NCBI GenBank assembly: GCA_049276455.1
Contig: JBASWL010000271.1
Span: 1-64,000 of the forward strand
DNA: 64,000 nt
Direction: 5' to 3'
Source of the DNA: Georgfuchsia sp049276455
GTDB lineage: Bacteria > Pseudomonadota > Gammaproteobacteria > Burkholderiales > Rhodocyclaceae
Position 1 is the stretch's first letter. Each line of letters opens with the position of its first letter. The notes under the pieces were generated by a model, which was not told the DNA's origin, did no database searches, and saw only the letters and a list, made by a program, of their open reading frames with translations. A program made the translations under genes and the position numbers. Positions 59,580-64,000 of the stretch are shown here, in pieces.

Positions 59580-60468
59580 TGGTGCTACCCACTTCGAATT
59601 CGCCAGCCTGCTTGTTGAGCGAGTCCTCGGTCTGCTTGTTCATGACGACAATGCTGATGCGGCGATTCATGGGATTCAGCGGATCAGTTTTGTCAAACAA
59701 CACTGCAGATGACAATCCGACCACGCGCATGATCTTGCCATCACCCATGCCGCCTTTAATCAGCTCACGACGGCTGGCGTTGGCGCGGTCGGCGGACAGT
59801 TCCCAGTTGCTATAGCCCTTCGTGCCGCCCTGGTAGGGAGTCGCGTCGGTATGTCCCGACAGCGCAATCCTGTTCGGGACATCGTTCAGCATCTTGCCGA
59901 TCTCATGCAGAATCTCGCGGGTATAAGGCTGCAGGCTAGAGCTTCCCATTGTGAACATGGGACGATTCTTCTCATCGACGATCTGGATGCGCAGGCCTTC
60001 TCTGGTAATGTCCAGCAGCAACTGATTCTTGAACTGGCGCAGCATGGCGCTGGCATCAATGGCGGCTTCCATGCGTGCCTTCAACGCTTTCAGGCGGGCC
60101 GTTTCGATATGCTGCAATTCGGCCTCGGCCGCCTTGAGATTGACGGTTCTCCTTTTGGAATCCACTTCGCCCTGATTGATCTGGCCTTCGCGGCGGGTCA
60201 GATCCTTGCCGCCGCCATGAATGATGCTTGAGCTGTCACCGCTTCCTGAACCACCTGCCAGCCCAACCTGTAACGGATTCTTGAAATATTCGGCGATGCC
60301 TTCCAGCTGCCCTCTGGTGGTGGAACCCAACAACCACATCAGCAGGAAAAACGCCATCATTGCCGTCACAAAATCGGCATAGGCAATTTTCCATGCGCCG
60401 CCATGACGGTCATTTTCCTTGCGCCGGCTACGGCGAATGACGATCGGGCGTTGCGCGATCTCAGCCAT
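59554..60468 (-). CDS. motB: Flagellar stator protein MotB
   Basis: A 304-residue protein from the ATG at 60468 (GTGGAG ribosome site). A single transmembrane helix carries the proton-binding Asp at 32 (YADFVTAMMAFFLLMWLL). A plug/linker and C-terminal OmpA-like peptidoglycan-binding domain follow (IALSGHTDATPYQGGTKGYSNWELSADRANASRREL). It pairs with MotA 17 bp upstream. Confidence 0.96.
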   Translation of the reverse strand: MAEIAQRPIVIRRSRRKENDRHGGAWKIAYADFVTAMMAFFLLMWLLGSTTRGQLEGIAEYFKNPLQVGLAGGSGSGDSSSIIHGGGKDLTRREGQINQGEVDSKRRTVNLKAAEAELQHIETARLKALKARMEAAIDASAMLRQFKNQLLLDITREGLRIQIVDEKNRPMFTMGSSSLQPYTREILHEIGKMLNDVPNRIALSGHTDATPYQGGTKGYSNWELSADRANASRRELIKGGMGDGKIMRVVGLSSAVLFDKTDPLNPMNRRISIVVMNKQTEDSLNKQAGEFEVGSTNDISDDQH

Positions 60469-60485
60469 GTCCGACTCCACAATGG

Positions 60486-61346
60486 CTAGCGATTTTTGCT
60501 TTTCTTGACATGATCTTCCAACTCATTGAATGAAGGACGTTCGGTCGAAAACAGCACTTTGCGGCCAAATTCGACCGCCAGCGCCGGCGCATAGCCGTTG
60601 AGACTGGCAAGGATGGTGACCTTGATGCACTGGATCAGCTTGCTCGACTCCTGCAGTTTTTGTTCAAGCACACTGGCAAGCGGCCCGACAAAACCATACG
60701 CCAACAGAATGCCAAGAAAGGTACCGACCAGAGCATGCGCAATGAGTATCCCCAATTCGGCAGGCGGCAGCCCTACCGACTCCATGGTATGGACAACGCC
60801 CATCACCGCCGCAACAATGCCAAAAGCCGGCAGCGCATCGCCCAGCTTTGAAATTATCTGCACCGGCACGAGGCCCTCGTCATGATGGGTCTCGATCTCG
60901 TTGTCCATCAGGTTTTCAATCTCGAAGGCGTTGAGATTTCCACCCACCATCAGCCGCAGATAATCGGTGAGGAACTCGATGGCGTGGTGATCGCCGAGTA
61001 TCTTCGGGTACTTGGCGAAGATTGGGCTTTGGTCGGGAAAATCCACGTCGGTCTCAATGGACATCAACCCTTCCTTGCGTACCTTGGCCAAGACTTCATA
61101 TAACAAGGACATTAGCTCCATGTACAAGGCCTTGTTGTACCGGGAACCTTTGAAAAGGCTGGGGAGGGACTTTAAGGTGGCCTTGATGGCCTTGGGTGTA
61201 TTTCCGACGGCGAAAGATCCGACTGCAGCGCCCCCAATGATCAGGAGCTCAAGGGGCTGCAACAGGACAGCCACATGCCCACCGGAGAGCATGAATCCAC
61301 CAATGACCGACGCGGCAACTACAAAGTATCCAATAATTATCAGCAT
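60486..61346 (-). CDS. motA: Flagellar stator protein MotA
   Basis: A 286-residue four-helix stator protein. MLIIIGYFVVAASVIGGFMLSGGHVAVLLQPLELLIIGGAA, GDALPAFGIVAAVMGVVHTMESVG and LGILLAYGFVGPLASVLEQ are MotA hallmarks, including the conserved Pro region near the proton path. It lies 53 bp after flhC on the same strand. No convincing FliA promoter is seen in that gap, so it may be read through from flhDC. Confidence 0.96.
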   Translation of the reverse strand: MLIIIGYFVVAASVIGGFMLSGGHVAVLLQPLELLIIGGAAVGSFAVGNTPKAIKATLKSLPSLFKGSRYNKALYMELMSLLYEVLAKVRKEGLMSIETDVDFPDQSPIFAKYPKILGDHHAIEFLTDYLRLMVGGNLNAFEIENLMDNEIETHHDEGLVPVQIISKLGDALPAFGIVAAVMGVVHTMESVGLPPAELGILIAHALVGTFLGILLAYGFVGPLASVLEQKLQESSKLIQCIKVTILASLNGYAPALAVEFGRKVLFSTERPSFNELEDHVKKSKNR

Positions 61347-61399
61347 GGTTCCAGATTCGGGCGAAAGCCCGATCGCGAGGCCTATGCTGAATTACGGAT

Positions 61400-61999
61400 T
61401 TAGCTTTCGATACTTGAGAGCCTTAAAGAATCATTTTCAATTGCGGCGCTACTGGCTGCCGTTCTGGCGCTCTCGGCAAATTCAAGATTGCGGCTTCTCC
61501 CAGCACGTGATGGAGGATTGCACAAGCCGCACACATAACGGTCATACAGCTCCATGGCATGAACCACAAAGTGGCCCTTGCATCTGGTGCAGGGTGCGGT
61601 CTGAAGCAGTTTGGAGTCGAAGTAGCGTAACAGCATCCAGGTTCGGGTCAGGCTGAGCATCGGCTCTTGGCCCTGGCTTTCAAAATGTTCAAGATAAAGC
61701 CGGTATGCCTTGATCAAGGATTCGATGCCGCGCACCTTGGTGTTGATGGTCAGATATCGGTGAATGTCTATAAACAGTGAAGCATGGATATTCGGCTGCC
61801 AGGTGACAAACCAATCGGTGGAAAAAGGCAGCATGCCCTTGGGCGGCGAGACTCCTTTCAATTCCTTGTAAAGCCTGATCAGGCGTTCGCGGCTCAGAGT
61901 CGTTTCCGCTTCAAGTACCTGCAGGCGCGCTCCCAGGTTGATCAACTCAGTCGCCAGCCGAATCTGCCTGCCTTCAGTTACCACGCTCTTTTTCATCAT
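61400..61999 (-). CDS. flhC: Flagellar master regulator FlhC
   Basis: A 199-residue DNA-binding partner of FlhD. It has QIRLATELINLGARLQVLEAETTLSRERLIRLYKELKGVSPPKGMLPFSTDWFV and a Cys4 zinc cluster (CTRCKGHFV and VCGLC). A GGAGGTGGC ribosome site supports ATG 61999. The FlhD4C2 complex would activate class-2 flagellar promoters. Confidence 0.96.
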   Translation of the reverse strand: MMKKSVVTEGRQIRLATELINLGARLQVLEAETTLSRERLIRLYKELKGVSPPKGMLPFSTDWFVTWQPNIHASLFIDIHRYLTINTKVRGIESLIKAYRLYLEHFESQGQEPMLSLTRTWMLLRYFDSKLLQTAPCTRCKGHFVVHAMELYDRYVCGLCNPPSRAGRSRNLEFAESARTAASSAAIENDSLRLSSIES

Positions 62000-62019
62000 G
62001 CCACCTCCACATAACCTGC

Positions 62020-62337
62020 TCAGTTCATCCGTGCTGCGGGCTTGTCGGTCATCAGAATGGCCGCATGGGAGTTGTTCGTCGCCGGAATCCTGCCATGACC
62101 AGCCATCAGTTCGAATATGGCGCGATCATTGCAACGGAAACGGCATAGCAAAACACTGGAGGAAGCCATTTTGGCGATTTGCGCCGGGGTCAGCACCTCC
62201 ATGATTCCTGCAACTTCCTCGCCTATACCGAGCCGGTACATTGCGCTGTCGCGATCCTTGCGCAACATCTGTTGCGCAAGCATGAGATAGGTGAGGTTTG
62301 CTTCCCGGATTTCACCAGTCAATTCAGTCGAATTCAT
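62020..62337 (-). CDS. flhD: Flagellar master regulator FlhD
   Basis: A 105-residue dimeric activator: REANLTYLMLAQQMLRKDRDSAMYRLGIGEEVAGIMEVLTPAQIAKMA identifies FlhD. It is followed by flhC after 20 bp. The upstream 500 bp has several inverted repeats that may receive regulatory input. Confidence 0.96.
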   Translation of the reverse strand: MNSTELTGEIREANLTYLMLAQQMLRKDRDSAMYRLGIGEEVAGIMEVLTPAQIAKMASSSVLLCRFRCNDRAIFELMAGHGRIPATNNSHAAILMTDKPAARMN

Positions 62338-62835
62338 TGTTACCCCCTAAAGTTTTCCCGCGACGTGACGTAAACTTGAATTGCTACGTTGGAGTAGATA
62401 CTTTCACGGCATCACATGTGTCGCAATTCAGCGACAGTCCCGATGTTGCGTAGGAAGTTGTCTGCACGCTTGCAGGAACTTTTCCTACAAAAAAAGCGGA
62501 CACGTTTGATTGGACAGGATTTCAGCGGAGATAAGCAAAGCCTTGCCGGATAAAATAATCCACCGCGTGACAGCCCGTCTTGCGTGGATAATCCTGGCTT
62601 CTCCAGACATTGGAATGACCTCGGGAAAGACAGAAGGCCAGCGCTTTTAACCAGGCAGAACCATTCAGGATCGGCTTGGCTTTCCTGCTCGGAATCCGAG
62701 CCTGTACAGTGACTCGAATTTCACCCGCCGAAAACACCAACTGCCAAAGAATTAACTGTTGGCATGTGTAAAAAAGCGCAAAATATCCACACTTGGCATA
62801 CAAAAAATGATGGAAAAGTAGATTTGTAGCCACAA
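62338..62835. promoter_or_regulatory. flhDC upstream region with inverted repeats
   Basis: About 500 bp between flhD and a divergent kinase. It contains TGTCGC-6-GCGACA (62419-62436) and a longer inverted repeat GTAGGAAGTT / AACTTTTCCTAC (62450-62488) with an inner CTGCA/TGCAG. A minus-strand open frame of 103 codons (62522-62833) exists but has no recognisable motif. Expected content is the flhDC promoter and operators. Confidence 0.5.
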
Positions 62836-64000
62836 ATGGAAAATCCGGTGCCTATTCACTCACTGACGTTGATGCAGCCGCTATCGCTAATCCTGTTGTT
62901 GATTGGAGTCGGACTCGCTTTTTCCCATATTCGTCTGTCGGGCTGGGTTCTGGGCTGGATTCTTCTCAGCGGTGCGCTTCTGCTGGAAGGATTCCGCTTC
63001 ATACTGAGCAATATTGCCGAACACGGCTTCGTGGATCCCGCCATCTACACCGTGGCCAACGACTGGATGGGGTTGGGATTCTCGCTGCTGATCGTCGCCG
63101 CGATGTACATGATGCGGGAGGTATTTGCCCGGCACAGGCTGGCCGCCGAAAGCCTGCGCGCAATCAGTACCGCTGCCAATGATGCAATTATCATTATGGA
63201 CAGCGCGGGAACCATCACCAGCTGGAATCAGGCGGCGCAGCGGATTTTCGGCCATGAGCAGCAGGAAGCGCAAGGAAGGAAGCTGCGCGACCTGATCGTC
63301 CCGGAACACAACCGCATTGATTTCGACAACATTTTCAATCTTCTCGGCAGCGACGCCCGGAAATCAATGAGTGGCACACCCGCCGAGCTCGCGGGGTTGC
63401 GAAAGAACGGGACGCGTCTCGTCACGGAATACTCCATATCCCGCATAAATATAGGCGGCAAATGGCACGCGATCTACATCGTCAGGGACATCACCGCTCG
63501 AAAGCAGGCCGAAGTAGAAAGCCGCGCGAGGACGACAGCCCTGGAGATCCTCTCCGCCAAGATGCTGAGCGGCGATGAGTTGGAAAAGAAGAAACTCGCG
63601 TACGGTTTGCATGAAGGTCTGGCCCAAACACTTGCATCGGTAAAAATGCTCATCGAGCGCAAACTTACGCAATTCGCACCGGGCAATGGACGCGATCGCC
63701 GCGTCTACGACAATGCCCTGGCATCCACCGTTCCGCTACTGCAAAGTGCGATTAATGATGTTCAGACCATCGCAAGCGACTTGCGTCCCTCAATCCTGGA
63801 CGAACTCGGTTTGCTGCCGACAATCGACTGGTTCTGCCGCAAATTTAATAGCCTGTACCCGGCAATCGAGATCGCGCAGGAAATTTCAGTGCAGGAAAAT
63901 GATATGCCTGTGCCACTGAAAATCGCCATTTACCGTATCATCGAATCGGCTTTTACTGACATCGTTCGCTACGAGAATCCCGATCAGATCGAGCTTGCAT
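62836..64000 (+). CDS. Partial membrane sensor histidine kinase, PAS + HisKA_3 type
   Basis: An open frame from ATG 62836 runs off the right edge (at least 388 residues). Two hydrophobic segments (about 13-55 and 75-95) are followed by a PAS domain (about 108-230: AISTAANDAIIIMDSAGTITSWNQAAQRIFG). The dimerisation block has the phospho-acceptor His in KKKLAYGLHEGLAQTLASVK, and the ATPase domain starts with IASDLRPSILDELGLL. In the N-box region, where HisKA_3 kinases have EALTN, this protein reads ESAFTD, with Asp for the Mg-binding Asn. NarX-type kinases pair with LuxR-type regulators such as that at 7481; no partner is visible here. Confidence 0.85.
   Translation, partial: MENPVPIHSLTLMQPLSLILLLIGVGLAFSHIRLSGWVLGWILLSGALLLEGFRFILSNIAEHGFVDPAIYTVANDWMGLGFSLLIVAAMYMMREVFARHRLAAESLRAISTAANDAIIIMDSAGTITSWNQAAQRIFGHEQQEAQGRKLRDLIVPEHNRIDFDNIFNLLGSDARKSMSGTPAELAGLRKNGTRLVTEYSISRINIGGKWHAIYIVRDITARKQAEVESRARTTALEILSAKMLSGDELEKKKLAYGLHEGLAQTLASVKMLIERKLTQFAPGNGRDRRVYDNALASTVPLLQSAINDVQTIASDLRPSILDELGLLPTIDWFCRKFNSLYPAIEIAQEISVQENDMPVPLKIAIYRIIESAFTDIVRYENPDQIELA

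Noticed and set aside
62522..62833. Minus-strand frame of 103 codons upstream of flhD
   Set aside because: No recognisable motif or strong ribosome site, hydrophobic and basic segments in random order, and it covers the presumed flhDC regulatory region.
1..64000. CRISPR arrays, rRNA or tRNA genes
   Set aside because: No regularly spaced repeat arrays and no recognisable rRNA or tRNA segments were seen by eye; a dedicated tRNA scan would settle the latter.

Overview
The window reads as the chromosome of a motile betaproteobacterium, most likely of the Nitrosomonadales/Gallionellaceae type. This placement is inferred from protein style and from having both FlhDC and FlhF/FlhG; no rRNA marker is present. 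About 50 of the 64 kb is one nearly complete polar-flagellum locus, embedded in two-component and cyclic-di-GMP signalling genes.

Layout. 1-0.35 kb: 3' end of comM/yifB. 0.5-8.2 kb: a REP-associated transposase relic, an HD-GYP response regulator, a periplasmic binding protein coupled to a 1173-residue hybrid histidine kinase, and a LuxR-type response regulator. 8.5-11.3 kb: two diguanylate cyclases. 11.5-17.6 kb: fliC-flaG-fliD-fliS-fliT, a second FliK-like gene, an FlhB C-terminal paralogue and the PilZ brake ycgR. 17.6-30.2 kb: fliE and a REC-less sigma-54 activator on the minus strand, then fliFGHIJKLMNOPQR on the plus strand. 30.2-34.0 kb: an accessory island. 34.1-35.4 kb: HD-GYP phosphodiesterase. 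35.4-46.8 kb: flgLKJIHGFEDCB facing flgA. 46.9-53.9 kb: flgMN, fliA, flhG, flhF, flhA, flhB. 54-57.2 kb: a PAS-GGDEF-EAL protein, cheZ and cheY. 57.3-62.3 kb: an HDOD protein, a membrane methyltransferase, motBA and flhCD. 62.8 kb to the end: a partial sensor histidine kinase.

How it works together. FlhDC at the end of the locus is expected to switch on the hook-basal-body genes. FliA (sigma-28) and its antagonist FlgM then control late genes. Near-consensus sigma-28 promoters (TAAA-N15-GCCGATAA type) are visible upstream of fliC, flgM and cheY, with weaker candidates before fliD and a diguanylate cyclase. FlhF/FlhG argue for polar placement. Four cyclic-di-GMP turnover proteins inside the locus, one more beside it (the HD-GYP response regulator) and YcgR couple motility to cyclic-di-GMP. 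cheA, cheW, cheR, cheB and receptors are absent and must lie elsewhere.

The most unusual part is the 30.2-33.5 kb island between fliR and the flagellar HD-GYP gene. It contains one well-formed integron attC site (31559-31627) and a second, half-degenerate one (32892-32937). No integrase is seen, as in a cluster of attC sites lacking an integrase. Between them sits a two-gene cassette: a small winged-helix-like protein and a 270-residue protein with a HEPN-type R-N-x5-H motif. A 427-residue protein ending in a SEC-C zinc motif follows on the same strand. The module resembles a defence or toxin-type cassette, but its function is unproven. A 147-bp repeat, present as two almost identical inverted copies 31 kb apart, has one copy in this island, where it truncates a small secreted-protein gene. 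A separate related leader sequence is shared by fliE and flgL.
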